From Cyclobacteriaceae bacterium (lineage in GTDB: Bacteria; Bacteroidota; Bacteroidia; Cytophagales; Cyclobacteriaceae): a DNA stretch of 54,386 nucleotides. A program made the position numbers and the translations under genes. Below the pieces are notes generated by a model. The model made no database searches and was not told the origin of the DNA. It was given only the letters and a program-made list of their open reading frames with translations. Location: assembly GCA_016787605.1 (NCBI GenBank), contig JAEUUE010000076.1:1-54386 (forward strand). The letters run 5' to 3'. Positions 17,018 through 25,951 of the stretch are shown here, in pieces; position 1 is the first letter of the stretch; each line of letters begins with the position of its first letter.

Positions 17018-17797
17018 ATGTCCGTCGTTCATTTCTACAAGTACCAGGCGGTTGGCAACGATTTTCTCCTGGTTGACAATCGGCTGGGCGAACATTCCTT
17101 TTCGGCGGAGCAAATTTCAGCCTTGTGTCATCGGCGCTTCGGCATCGGTGCCGATGGGCTCATCTTGCTCAACCGCGACGATCAGGCTGACTTTCGCATG
17201 GTGTATCACAACGCCGATGGCAGCGAAAGTTTTTGCGGAAACGGATGCCGCGCCGTCGTCGACTTCGCGCATCGGCTGGGTCATATCGGAAATCATACGG
17301 TGTTCAACGCTTACGATGGACGACACGAAGCCCAAATCCTCGAGGGCGGTAATGTCCGCGTCTCCCTGAGAGACGTTAAAGCCCCCGAACGCAAAGGCGA
17401 AGAAGACTACTTCATCCACACCGGGACCGAACATCATGTCCGGTTGGTGAAGGACCTTGATCAATACCCGGTCGTGGCCGAAGGTCGCAAGATCCGGTAC
17501 AGCAAGGACTACCCGCGAGGAACCAATGCCAATTTCGTGGAGCGGCTTGCGGACGGCCAGGTCGCGTTCCGGATTTACGAAAGGGGTGTTGAGGACGAAA
17601 CGCTTTCCAGCGGATCGGGGGCAACCGCGTGCGCCCTGGTCGCCGCTACCCGCTTTGCCCTGCCATCGCCCATCCTGATGAAGGCCCGGGGCGGCTTTCT
17701 TCTGGTCGAATTTCAACGCCAGGCAGACGGTAGTTTTACCCAGGTTCATTTCATCGGTCCCGCCCAACTCGTTTTTGAAACCCGAATTGAATTGTAA
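17018..17797 (+). CDS. dapF: Diaminopimelate epimerase with Ser in place of the second catalytic Cys
   Basis: DapF interconverts LL- and meso-diaminopimelate for lysine and peptidoglycan synthesis using two cysteines as acid/base. The 259-residue protein is clearly DapF: FYKYQAVGNDFLLVDNR at the start, NADGSESFCGNGCRAVVDF with the first catalytic Cys, and RGVEDETLSSGSGATACAL near the end. In the last motif the family consensus is ETL(A/S)CGTG; here the bases TCC AGC GGA TCG GGG give SSGSG, so the second catalytic Cys is Ser. All other family landmarks remain. It either works with altered chemistry or has a changed activity; related Cys-to-Thr enzymes in the proline racemase family are dehydratases. 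It is cotranscribed with the DUF4834 gene. Confidence 0.93.
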   Translation: MSVVHFYKYQAVGNDFLLVDNRLGEHSFSAEQISALCHRRFGIGADGLILLNRDDQADFRMVYHNADGSESFCGNGCRAVVDFAHRLGHIGNHTVFNAYDGRHEAQILEGGNVRVSLRDVKAPERKGEEDYFIHTGTEHHVRLVKDLDQYPVVAEGRKIRYSKDYPRGTNANFVERLADGQVAFRIYERGVEDETLSSGSGATACALVAATRFALPSPILMKARGGFLLVEFQRQADGSFTQVHFIGPAQLVFETRIEL

Positions 17798-17805
17798 ATG
17801 CCGCG

Positions 17806-17837
17806 TTGACAAGTCCCTTGGCCTGCACTTAAATTTG
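17806..17837 (+). promoter_or_regulatory. Promoter of the PagL-like gene (-33 TTG, -7 TAAATTTG)
   Basis: TTG (17806-17808), a 21-base spacer and a perfect TAnnTTTG element (TAAATTTG, 17830-17837) match the published Bacteroides promoter layout. The ATG at 17859 is 21 bases downstream. The element lies just after the dapF stop. Confidence 0.7.
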
Positions 17838-17858
17838 ACGGCTCAAATTAACGGTCGC

Positions 17859-18968
17859 ATGCCCCGCCTGATCCGGCATCTGAACCTCCTTTCGCTGACC
17901 ATCGGTTTGCTGCTGGCCGGCTATGATGTCTCCGCTCAATCCCGGGACACCACCGCTCACTCCTACTTCATCGGTATCAAGGCACACGGCGGATTTATCA
18001 TACCTCATTCCACCGAAATCATCAATGTCTCGGGATCCAAGCCGGTTGGGCTACAGGTCGATGTTAGTCGCGTCAACCGCTCCCTGAAAGCCTGGAACAA
18101 GTGCAATTGCTACAGCCTGGTGGGACTCAGTTTTGCCTATTTCAACTACCAGAACGAAAATGTGCTGGGCTCCTCCTATAACCTCATGGCCTACATGGAG
18201 CCCCTGCTGACCTATCACCGGAAATTCAACGCGCGCTTCCGGGCGGCGGCAGGACTTACGTACCTCACCGATGTTTATCATGCCGATGATAACCCTACCA
18301 ATCTTTTTTTCAGTTCCACCATCAGCGGCTTCCTGATGGTCGGCTTTTCCGGGCACTACTCCTTGAGTCGTCACCTCAACGCCAATGTGGGATTGCATTA
18401 CAACCATATTTCGAATGGCGGACTTCAGCAACCCAACAAGGGGATGAACTTTCCCACCCTCAACCTGGGCATGGAATACAATATCAACCCCATGCCCATC
18501 AGGCCCCAGCCCAACAAGGCACCCGTGGACCGGAGCATTCATCCCTTCGCGGGAGTTTTTGCCAACCGCCGAAACGTGGAGGCTACCGACACCGAATCCA
18601 GCGTAAACCTTTGGCAGGTCGGCATCTATTCCGGCATTCAGAAGCGCTTCACGACGACCAATGCCTGGCTCGTGGGAATGGAGTTTTCGCATGATGCCTC
18701 CATCCAGGAGAAAGGCGAGCGCATGGGGATGGCGGTCAGCCCCTGGCTCTTTTCCATATTGGCCGGCCATCAATTCTGCTTTGGACGCTTTGGCTTCAGC
18801 CAGCAGTTCGGCCACTACACGTATCGTGACTACGAATTCCGCACGGATTTCTTCCAGCGATATGCCATCACCTACCTGGCCGCCAACCGGATTTCCATCG
18901 GCATCTCGCTGAAGGCGCACGCCCAGGAAGCCGAGCAAATGGATGTGCGAGCAGCCTATGTGTTTTGA
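17859..18968 (+). CDS. Acyloxyacyl hydrolase / PagL-like outer-membrane protein
   Basis: A 369-residue protein with a signal peptide (LLSLTIGLLLAGYDVSAQS) and alternating hydrophobic strands expected of an outer-membrane barrel. The segment LHYNHISNGGLQQPNKGMNF matches the active-site stretch of lipid A 3-O-deacylase PagL, whose catalytic residues are His, Ser and Glu (126, 128 and 140 in Pseudomonas). Here the H-x-S-N part is present, but the position of the Glu, 14 residues after the His, is Asn. It may therefore be a variant hydrolase or a structural relative. The frame opens at 17775 inside dapF; ATG 17859 follows its own promoter and gives a clean signal peptide. Confidence 0.8.
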   Translation: MPRLIRHLNLLSLTIGLLLAGYDVSAQSRDTTAHSYFIGIKAHGGFIIPHSTEIINVSGSKPVGLQVDVSRVNRSLKAWNKCNCYSLVGLSFAYFNYQNENVLGSSYNLMAYMEPLLTYHRKFNARFRAAAGLTYLTDVYHADDNPTNLFFSSTISGFLMVGFSGHYSLSRHLNANVGLHYNHISNGGLQQPNKGMNFPTLNLGMEYNINPMPIRPQPNKAPVDRSIHPFAGVFANRRNVEATDTESSVNLWQVGIYSGIQKRFTTTNAWLVGMEFSHDASIQEKGERMGMAVSPWLFSILAGHQFCFGRFGFSQQFGHYTYRDYEFRTDFFQRYAITYLAANRISIGISLKAHAQEAEQMDVRAAYVF

Positions 18969-18984
18969 CTGCCGTTTTGGGCAG
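18969..18984 (+). other. Short stem-loop after the PagL-like gene
   Basis: CTGCC (18969-18973) pairs with GGCAG (18980-18984) around GTTTTG directly after the stop codon. No T-run follows, so termination by it is uncertain. Confidence 0.3.
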
Positions 18985-19044
18985 AAAACCTGACAATTTG
19001 CCCAATTACGACCCTTTGGACCTATTATTGAGCCTCCAAAACCT

Positions 19045-19052
19045 TAACTTTG
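19045..19052 (+). promoter_or_regulatory. Promoter -7 element of secA
   Basis: TAACTTTG is a perfect TAnnTTTG element 80 bases before the secA ATG. If used, secA would have an unusually long leader (about 75 nt) compared with other genes here. I see no strong hairpin in the leader. Confidence 0.55.
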
Positions 19053-19132
19053 AGCCCCTCTTGGCCTAGCCGGTGGTTTACCAGTAGAAACCACCTTCCC
19101 CATCAGAGGCCAGGAACGAACCACAACGATTC

Positions 19133-22100
19133 ATGCTGAAATTCATCGCCAAGCTTTTTGGTACCAAGTCTGAGAAAGACATCAAACGCATCATGCCGCT
19201 GGTGGAGCAGACCAAGCGGGAAGGAGAAACCCTGGTCGGCCTGTCCCACGACGAGCTGCGCGCACAAACCCGCCAGGTGGAGGCCCAAATCTCCGCGGCG
19301 CTCAAATCCATCGACGACCAGTTGGCGGCCCTGCACAAACAAATAGCGGATCAACCGGAAATGGACCTCCAGGAAAAAGAGGGCATCTTTCAACAGATTG
19401 ACGCGCTGGGCTTGACGCGCAACAAGGAACTCGAGGTCGTACTGATGGAGGTGCTGCCGAAGGCCTTTGCGATCGTACGCGAAACCGCCCGTCGATTCAA
19501 GGAAAATCCGTTCCTGGAAGTAACGGCGACTGAGTATGACCACCGGTTTGCCGCCCAGTTTGAGAACGTGACCATAGAAGGCGACAAGGCCCGGTGGGCC
19601 AACCAGTGGAAAGCCGCCGGCAACCTGGTCACCTGGGATATGGTCCATTACGAGGTACAGATCATCGGCGGTATCGTACTGCACGAAGGCAAGATTTCCG
19701 AGATGGCGACGGGGGAAGGAAAGACGCTCGTGGCCACTTTCCCGGCCTTCCTCAACGCCCTGGCGCGCCGAGGTGTGCACATCGTTACAGTAAACAACTA
19801 CCTGTCCACGCGCGACAGCGAATGGATGGCGCCGCTGTTCCAGTTTCATGGACTGCGGGTAGACTGCATCGACAAGCACGAGCCGAACTCCCCGGCCAGG
19901 CGCAATGCCTACCAGGCCGATATCACCTACGGCACCAACAACGAATTCGGGTTTGACTACCTCCGCGACAACATGGCCCGTGACCCGGAAGACATGGTGC
20001 AGCGCGGCCATCACTACGCGATGGTGGACGAGGTGGACAGCGTGCTGATCGACGAAGCACGAACCCCCCTGATTATCTCCGGTCCCGTACCCCGGGGCGA
20101 TGAGCACGAATTCTACGATCTCAAACCGCGCATCTTCAAGGTGGTGGAGGCCCAAAAGAAACTGGTTACACAGTTTCTCAACGATGCCAAGAAGCTGATC
20201 GGTGAAGGCAACGAAAAAGACGGAGGGCTGGCACTCTTCCGCGCCCACCGCGGCATGCCTAAGTTCAAGCCCCTCATCAAGTACCTGAGCGAGGCCGGCA
20301 TCAAGCAGGTGTTACAGAAGACAGAGAACTATCACCTGGCCGATAACAAGAAGGAGATGCCGAAGGCCGATGCGCCACTCTTTTTTGTCATCGACGAAAA
20401 AGACAACAGCGTCGAACTGACGGAGAAAGGCATTGACCTTATCACGGGCGATGGCGAAGATCCCCGGTTCTTCATCCTGCCGGAGATCGGCATGGAGCTC
20501 AACAAAATCGAGAAGGACGCGTCCCTGGATGCGTCCAGCCGGTTTGAAAAGAAGGAGGCGCTCATCAAGGAGTACTCCACCAAAGCCCAGCGCATCCACA
20601 GTGTCAACCAGCTGCTGAAAGCATACACCCTGTTTGAAAAGGATACCGAGTACATCATCGTCGATGGCAAGGTGAAAATTGTCGACGAGCAAACGGGCCG
20701 CGTGCTCGAGGGTCGTCGCTATTCGGATGGGCTGCACCAGGCCATCGAAGCGAAGGAAAACGTGAAGGTCGAAGACGCCACCCAGACGTACGCCACCATC
20801 ACGCTCCAGAATTACTTCCGGATGTACCATAAGCTGGCCGGCATGACCGGTACCGCCGAAACAGAAGCCGGTGAATTCTGGGACATCTACAAACTGGATG
20901 TGGTGGTTATCCCCACCAACAAGCCGGTGACCCGCAAGGACATGGACGATCTCGTCTACAAGACGATGCGCGAAAAGTTCAATGCCGTGGTCGAAGAAAT
21001 TGTGAGCCTCACGCAGGCGGGCCGGCCGGTTCTGGTGGGTACCACGTCGGTGGAAATTTCCGAGCTGCTCAGCCGCATGCTTCAGTTGCGGAAGATCAAA
21101 CACAACGTGTTGAACGCGAAGCAGCACCAGCGGGAAGCCGAGATCGTCGCCGAAGCGGGCAAGTCGGGTACCGTCACCATCGCGACCAACATGGCCGGAC
21201 GCGGTACGGACATCAAGCTTACGCCGGAATCGCGTGCGGCCGGCGGCCTGGCGATTATCGGTACCGAGCGCCACGAATCACGCCGTGTAGACCGTCAGTT
21301 GCGCGGACGATCCGGGCGCCAGGGGGATCCGGGTACCTCCAAGTTCTACGTATCCCTAGAAGACAACCTCATGCGTCTGTTCATGCCCGAGCGCATTGCC
21401 CGCATCATGGACCGCCTGGGCTTGAAAGAAGGGGAAGTGATTTCGCATTCCATGGTCACCAGTTCCATCGAGCGCGCTCAGAAGAAGGTAGAAGAGAACA
21501 ACTTCGGCATCCGCAAACGCCTGCTTGAGTATGATAACGTCATGAACTCACAGCGTGACGTCATCTACCGCCGGCGCCGCAACGCCCTTTACGGCGAGCG
21601 GCTCCAGCTGGACATCCTCAACATGCTCTTTGACACCTGCGATGACCTGGTCAACAACGCCAAAGCCGCAGAATCGCTGGAAAACCTCAAGATGAGCGTG
21701 TTGACCACGCTTGGCCTGGATTTTGAACTGACCGAAGATGAGTTTGCCCGCCTGGAGGCCTCCGTCATTACGGAGCGTCTCTACCAGCAAGCTCTTCATC
21801 ACTACGATTCGAAAAACAAGATGGTGGCCCAGAAATCCCTTCCCATTCTGCAAGAGATTAACCGGACCCGTGGCGCCACCATCGAAAACGTCCTCGTCCC
21901 GTTCAGCGACGGTTCCAAACAAATCGGAGTAGCCGCCCCGCTGAAGAGATGCATCGAAACTAATAATGGCGAGCTGATACGTGCCATGGAGAAGATGATC
22001 ACCCTGGCCATCATTGACCAGCAATGGAAAGAACATCTTCGCGATATGGACGATCTGAAACAGAGCGTTCAGAACGCGGTGTACGAACAGAAAGACCCGT

Positions 22101-22483
22101 TGCTCATCTACAAGTTTGAAGGCTTCGAGGCATTCAAACGATTTATCGCCCGGGTGAATGAGGAGACCATTTCCTTCCTCATGAAGGCTGAGATTCCGAT
22201 CCAGGAGCAAGACCAGGTCCAGGAAGCGCGCGCCCAGAAACGTCAGCGGTACAGCGAGCAGAAAGAGGAATCACGATCCTTGCTGCAAGGGGGCGGAAGC
22301 AACCAGCCGGCCCCGCAGCGGGCGGCGGAACAGAAAGTGGCGCCCGTAAAATCGGAGCGAATTGCTGGCCGCAACGACAAGGTGACGGTTCAATACCCCG
22401 ATGGCCGGGTGCTCAAGGATGTGAAATACAAGAAAGTGGAAGACGATATCGCCGCCGGTCGTTGCATTGTCATTGAACAATAA
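19133..22483 (+). CDS. secA: Preprotein translocase ATPase SecA
   Basis: SecA pushes unfolded preproteins through SecYEG using ATP. The 1116-residue protein has Walker A in MATGEGKTLVATFPAFLN (about residue 192), DEVD-type Walker B in MVDEVDSVLIDEARTP (about 297), the cross-linking domain, GRRYSDGLHQAIEAKE, the motor-2 motifs AGRGTDIKL and RRVDRQLRGRSGRQGDPG, and the helical scaffold EYDNVMNSQRDVIYRRRR. It is longer than E. coli SecA (901 residues), as Bacteroidetes SecA proteins usually are, owing to insertions. The C-terminus lacks the usual Cys-rich zinc motif and ends instead in a short beta-rich segment (KVTVQYPDGRVLKDVKYKKV ... CIVIEQ). It probably leads an operon with the SPOR and M20 genes. 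Confidence 0.98.
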   Translation: MLKFIAKLFGTKSEKDIKRIMPLVEQTKREGETLVGLSHDELRAQTRQVEAQISAALKSIDDQLAALHKQIADQPEMDLQEKEGIFQQIDALGLTRNKELEVVLMEVLPKAFAIVRETARRFKENPFLEVTATEYDHRFAAQFENVTIEGDKARWANQWKAAGNLVTWDMVHYEVQIIGGIVLHEGKISEMATGEGKTLVATFPAFLNALARRGVHIVTVNNYLSTRDSEWMAPLFQFHGLRVDCIDKHEPNSPARRNAYQADITYGTNNEFGFDYLRDNMARDPEDMVQRGHHYAMVDEVDSVLIDEARTPLIISGPVPRGDEHEFYDLKPRIFKVVEAQKKLVTQFLNDAKKLIGEGNEKDGGLALFRAHRGMPKFKPLIKYLSEAGIKQVLQKTENYHLADNKKEMPKADAPLFFVIDEKDNSVELTEKGIDLITGDGEDPRFFILPEIGMELNKIEKDASLDASSRFEKKEALIKEYSTKAQRIHSVNQLLKAYTLFEKDTEYIIVDGKVKIVDEQTGRVLEGRRYSDGLHQAIEAKENVKVEDATQTYATITLQNYFRMYHKLAGMTGTAETEAGEFWDIYKLDVVVIPTNKPVTRKDMDDLVYKTMREKFNAVVEEIVSLTQAGRPVLVGTTSVEISELLSRMLQLRKIKHNVLNAKQHQREAEIVAEAGKSGTVTIATNMAGRGTDIKLTPESRAAGGLAIIGTERHESRRVDRQLRGRSGRQGDPGTSKFYVSLEDNLMRLFMPERIARIMDRLGLKEGEVISHSMVTSSIERAQKKVEENNFGIRKRLLEYDNVMNSQRDVIYRRRRNALYGERLQLDILNMLFDTCDDLVNNAKAAESLENLKMSVLTTLGLDFELTEDEFARLEASVITERLYQQALHHYDSKNKMVAQKSLPILQEINRTRGATIENVLVPFSDGSKQIGVAAPLKRCIETNNGELIRAMEKMITLAIIDQQWKEHLRDMDDLKQSVQNAVYEQKDPLLIYKFEGFEAFKRFIARVNEETISFLMKAEIPIQEQDQVQEARAQKRQRYSEQKEESRSLLQGGGSNQPAPQRAAEQKVAPVKSERIAGRNDKVTVQYPDGRVLKDVKYKKVEDDIAAGRCIVIEQ

Positions 22484-22492
22484 ACACACATC

Positions 22493-23020
22493 ATGAGAAC
22501 AGCATCAATTTTCAGTGGTTTGTTCTCTTCCCGCCAGGGAACCCTCGGCTTGTTCGGTTTATTTATCCTCCTGGTACTGGCGTCTGACGTGATGGGTCAG
22601 AAGACGCGCCCCTATTATCACGAAGACCTTTACTCGCTCCGCCCCAAGCTGGACGAGCCGGTCGACTCTACGGCACAGCGGGAAAAACTGGGCGAAAAAC
22701 GATTTGTTGCCGCAACCGGGAATGTCAACGAAAAAGTAGATGATGTGCTGGACAGCATCAATCGGTTCAATATCACCCGGAAGTTCATTGAAGGCTATAC
22801 CATCCAGATCTACTCCGGGCAGAATCGCGAAGAGGCCATGAATGCCAAGAAGAAAATGACGGAAGTCGGACTCAATGGGGCGCTGGAATACACCCAGCCC
22901 AAATTCCGCGTCCGGTACGGCAACTACTATTCACGGCTCGAGGCCCAGAAGGATCTCACCCGCCTCAAAAAGAACTTTCCCAACGCCATCCTCGTACCGG
23001 AAAAAATTCTCGTTCGCTGA
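22493..23020 (+). CDS. SPOR domain-containing protein
   Basis: A 175-residue protein with a hydrophobic N-terminal segment (LGLFGLFILLVLASDVMG) that is a likely signal peptide or anchor, a charged linker and a C-terminal SPOR domain (about 98-172). The SPOR strands read GYTIQIYSGQNREEAMNAKK, then FRVRYGNYYSRLEAQKDLTR and AILVPEKI. SPOR domains bind septal peptidoglycan stripped of stem peptides. The gene starts ten bases after secA and its TGA overlaps the next ATG by one base, so the three are likely cotranscribed. Confidence 0.88.
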   Translation: MRTASIFSGLFSSRQGTLGLFGLFILLVLASDVMGQKTRPYYHEDLYSLRPKLDEPVDSTAQREKLGEKRFVAATGNVNEKVDDVLDSINRFNITRKFIEGYTIQIYSGQNREEAMNAKKKMTEVGLNGALEYTQPKFRVRYGNYYSRLEAQKDLTRLKKNFPNAILVPEKILVR

Positions 23021-24210
23021 TGTCCTTGCTCGAGTCCGTAAAAAAACTTTCGCAGGCATTGGCCCCCGACGTGGTGCAATGGCGCCGGCATATCCATGCC
23101 CATCCTGAGCTTTCCTACCAGGAAAATCAAACTGCGGCTTTTGTCGAAAAGATTCTCCGGGAAACCGGGATCACCCCGAAAACTGGCATCGCCGGCACCG
23201 GAGTCGTGGCGCACATTGAAGGCCGCAATCCCGGCCGCAAGACAGTCGCCCTTCGGGCCGATATGGATGCACTGCCCATCCAGGAAGCCAATGACGTGCC
23301 TTATCGCTCCCAGAACCCCGGGGTGATGCATGCCTGTGGGCACGATGTACACACCACTTCCCTCCTGGGTACTGCCAAAATTCTTTTTGCGCATCGGGAC
23401 CAGTTTGAAGGTACCGTAAAACTGCTCTTCCAGCCGGGGGAAGAAAAAAACCCGGGAGGAGCCTCCCTGATGATCCGCGACGGGGCACTGAAAAATCCCG
23501 CCCCCGTCAGCATCATCGGGCAACACGTGATGCCTCTCCTGCCCGCCGGCACGATCGGGTTCCGCGAAGGCATGTATATGGCCAGTTCCGATGAAATTTA
23601 TCTCCGGGTCATCGGCAAAGGCGGCCATGCCGGGGCTCCCGAACTGGTCGTTGACCCGGTGCTCATCGCCGCACACATCCTGGTGGCCCTGCAGCAGGTG
23701 ATCAGCCGCAATGCCAACCCCCGCCAAGCTACGGTCCTCTCTTTCGGGAAAGTAATGGCCGATGGGGCAACCAATGTGATCCCGAATGAAGTTAACGTGG
23801 CCGGAACTTTCCGGGCGCTCAACGAAGCCTGGCGAGCCGATGCCCTTCAAAAGATCGAGCGCATCGCCACCGGCATCGCCGAGAGCATGGGCGGTCGATG
23901 TGAAGTAACCATTTCACGCGGCTATCCTTACCTGGAGAACAACCCGGCGCTTACCCGTCGGATACGCGAGGCCGCCGAGGAGTATGTAGGCAAAGAAAAT
24001 GTCGTTGATCTGGACATCACGCTCGGCTCCGAAGATTTCGCCTTCTATTCCCATGAAATCCCGGCATCGTTTTACCGGTTGGGAACCCGAAACGAATCGC
24101 GGGGAATCACGTCGTATGTCCACACGCCTACGTTCGACATTGACGAAGCCGCGCTGAGCATCGGGCCGGGACTCATGGCCTGGATGGCCATCCGGGAACT
24201 GGCTTCCTGA
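23020..24210 (+). CDS. M20-family amidohydrolase (N-acyl-amino acid/hippurate hydrolase type)
   Basis: A 396-residue M20D metallo-aminoacylase. It shows RRHIHAHPELSYQENQTA at the start, the metal-binding segments MHACGHDVHTTSLLGTAK and FQPGEEKNPGGA, a dimerisation domain beginning YLRVIGKGGHAGAPE, and the C-terminal LGSEDFAFY and VHTPTFDIDEAAL. Family members hydrolyse N-acyl amino acids in the cytoplasm; the acyl group is unknown. Its ATG shares a base with the stop of the SPOR gene (TGATG), indicating translational coupling. No signal peptide is present. Confidence 0.92.
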   Translation: MSLLESVKKLSQALAPDVVQWRRHIHAHPELSYQENQTAAFVEKILRETGITPKTGIAGTGVVAHIEGRNPGRKTVALRADMDALPIQEANDVPYRSQNPGVMHACGHDVHTTSLLGTAKILFAHRDQFEGTVKLLFQPGEEKNPGGASLMIRDGALKNPAPVSIIGQHVMPLLPAGTIGFREGMYMASSDEIYLRVIGKGGHAGAPELVVDPVLIAAHILVALQQVISRNANPRQATVLSFGKVMADGATNVIPNEVNVAGTFRALNEAWRADALQKIERIATGIAESMGGRCEVTISRGYPYLENNPALTRRIREAAEEYVGKENVVDLDITLGSEDFAFYSHEIPASFYRLGTRNESRGITSYVHTPTFDIDEAALSIGPGLMAWMAIRELAS

Positions 24211-24255
24211 CGAATTAAGTCTCTGTTAATGCCTTCCGCATCCGGGGAGGGCGTC

Positions 24256-24263
24256 TATCTTTA
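24256..24263 (+). promoter_or_regulatory. Possible -7 element of the Na/Pi transporter gene
   Basis: TATCTTTA has one mismatch to TAnnTTTG and ends eight bases before the ATG at 24272, predicting a leader of only a few nucleotides. Confidence 0.45.
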
Positions 24264-24271
24264 CGGCACGC

Positions 24272-25873
24272 ATGGAAGAACGGCCGCCTATTCCACCTTC
24301 TCCTCCGCCCTCCCACTGGAAGACGATTGTACGCAACACGGCCTACATCCTGGTGGCGCTGTTGATCTTCCTCTTTGCGCTGGATCTCCTTCTTTCCGCC
24401 TTGCAGCATCTCGGCCAGGCAGCCGCCGAAACGATCATTCTCGCGACATCCAACCCGTTCACCGCTTTGTTCATCGGGCTATTGGCTACCGCCATCCTGC
24501 AAAGCAGTACCGCCACCACTTCCATGACCGTAGCCCTGGTGGCCTCCGGGTCCCTGACCCTGCAAAGTGCCATTCCCATTGTGATGGGCGCCAACATCGG
24601 CACAACGATCACCAGCACTATTGTTTCCCTTGGGTTTCTCTCCAAGAAAAAGGAGTTCCGCAGGGCCGTCTCTGCAGGCACCTATCATGATTTCTTCAAC
24701 ATCCTGACTGCCGCGGTACTCTTTCCCCTGGAGCACTACTTCCAGTTCCTGTCCTGGCTGGCCTCCTCGATCGCCAATGAATTCTTCCATCAACCCCTCG
24801 GCCTGCAGGAGACGAATTTCAATCCGCTGGGTGGGGGCCTGAGTCGTCTCACCGATTGGATCGCTCAATCCGTCGACAACGGCTTCTTGTTGCTTGCCCT
24901 CTCCGCCGTCTTTCTCTTCGGCTCCATACTCTTTTTTCGAAAAGTCCTTACCGACCTGCTCGGATTAGGAGTCCCCGACCGGTTCCGCCACTTCTTCTTC
25001 CAGGTGGCCTGGAAATCTTTTGGCTGGGGCGTGCTCACGACGGCCGCCATCCGGTCAAGTACGGTGACCACTTCGTTGGTCGTCCCTTTAGTGGCCAAAA
25101 AAGTGGTCAAACTCAAGGACGCCGTACCCTTCATTCTCGGAGCCAACATAGGCACGACGCTGAGTGCCTTCCTTGCCGCGGTGATGAACTCCAACATCGC
25201 GATCAGCATTGCCATCGCTCACTTTTTGTTCAACTTCATCGGGGTGGTGCTCTTTTATCTGCTTCCCGGCACCCGTGAGATCCCCGTCCTGATGGCCACC
25301 GGGTTGGGAAGGCTCACGATGCGTTACCGTTCTATCGGGTTTGCCTACCTGCTCGTTACCTTCTTTCTCATTCCCTTCTCGCTGATCTACTTCAACCGGG
25401 ATGCCGTGCAGGTAACCGAACTGACGTACCAGCATACGTCTGGCGGAAAGACCACTTTTAGCACGGTCATCTCCCGAACGTATGAGAATCCTTACCTGAG
25501 CAGTTGGTCAGAGTATGCCGGGGAACGCGCTTCCGAGCCGGCCAGGATATACAGCGTCTACCATCGCAATAACCTGCTGATCATCAACAATGAGCTTTTT
25601 GAGCTTAATCGCCCTGGTTTTTGCCGGAACGGGGAAGACAACTCCGGAAAGTACACCCTCTGCATCCGGGAGATCATCCCCTCCCTTCAACTCACCGAGC
25701 GGCTGACTGTTGACTCCGTTTTTGTATTTGAAAAGCGTTACGACCACGATCCCGGGGCTGGGATTCGCAGTTACATAGGCGCCCGCGAATACTTCCTGGT
25801 GAAGAGGGAGGTGCTGGATACCGCGGGATCCGTCCAATCCACGGATGCCCTGGTCAGCATAATCCGAAAGTAG
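24272..25873 (+). CDS. Na+/phosphate cotransporter-like (PNaS family) with an unusual C-terminal domain
   Basis: A 533-residue membrane protein with the inverted duplication of the NptA/PNaS family. The first repeat has LQSSTATTSMTVALVASG and VMGANIGTTITS; the second has IRSSTVTTSLVVPLVAKK and ILGANIGTTLSA. The paired QSS motifs bind sodium and phosphate; the second one here is RSS. About eight TM helices end near residue 380. Most bacterial relatives then carry a PhoU domain. This protein instead has about 150 soluble residues (TELTYQHTSGGKTTFSTVIS ... CIREIIPSLQ ... YIGAREYFLVKREVLDTA) that I do not recognise. Transport of phosphate is inferred from the family. Confidence 0.88.
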   Translation: MEERPPIPPSPPPSHWKTIVRNTAYILVALLIFLFALDLLLSALQHLGQAAAETIILATSNPFTALFIGLLATAILQSSTATTSMTVALVASGSLTLQSAIPIVMGANIGTTITSTIVSLGFLSKKKEFRRAVSAGTYHDFFNILTAAVLFPLEHYFQFLSWLASSIANEFFHQPLGLQETNFNPLGGGLSRLTDWIAQSVDNGFLLLALSAVFLFGSILFFRKVLTDLLGLGVPDRFRHFFFQVAWKSFGWGVLTTAAIRSSTVTTSLVVPLVAKKVVKLKDAVPFILGANIGTTLSAFLAAVMNSNIAISIAIAHFLFNFIGVVLFYLLPGTREIPVLMATGLGRLTMRYRSIGFAYLLVTFFLIPFSLIYFNRDAVQVTELTYQHTSGGKTTFSTVISRTYENPYLSSWSEYAGERASEPARIYSVYHRNNLLIINNELFELNRPGFCRNGEDNSGKYTLCIREIIPSLQLTERLTVDSVFVFEKRYDHDPGAGIRSYIGAREYFLVKREVLDTAGSVQSTDALVSIIRK

Positions 25874-25939
25874 CCTCTTTCAAGGCACATCCCGGGCAAA
25901 GGCAGCACCTGGATTATGGACTAAAGCTTCAAATTCCGC

Positions 25940-25947
25940 TATATTGC
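25940..25947 (+). promoter_or_regulatory. Weak -7-like element before the holin-like gene
   Basis: TATATTGC keeps TA and two T of TAnnTTTG and lies four bases before the ATG at 25952. This is suggestive only. Confidence 0.25.
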
Positions 25948-25951
25948 ACCT

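Noticed and set aside
19103-21274. Minus-strand open frames (381 and 320 codons) opposite secA
   Set aside because: Antisense to intact secA with no recognisable family. GC-rich third positions create such frames.
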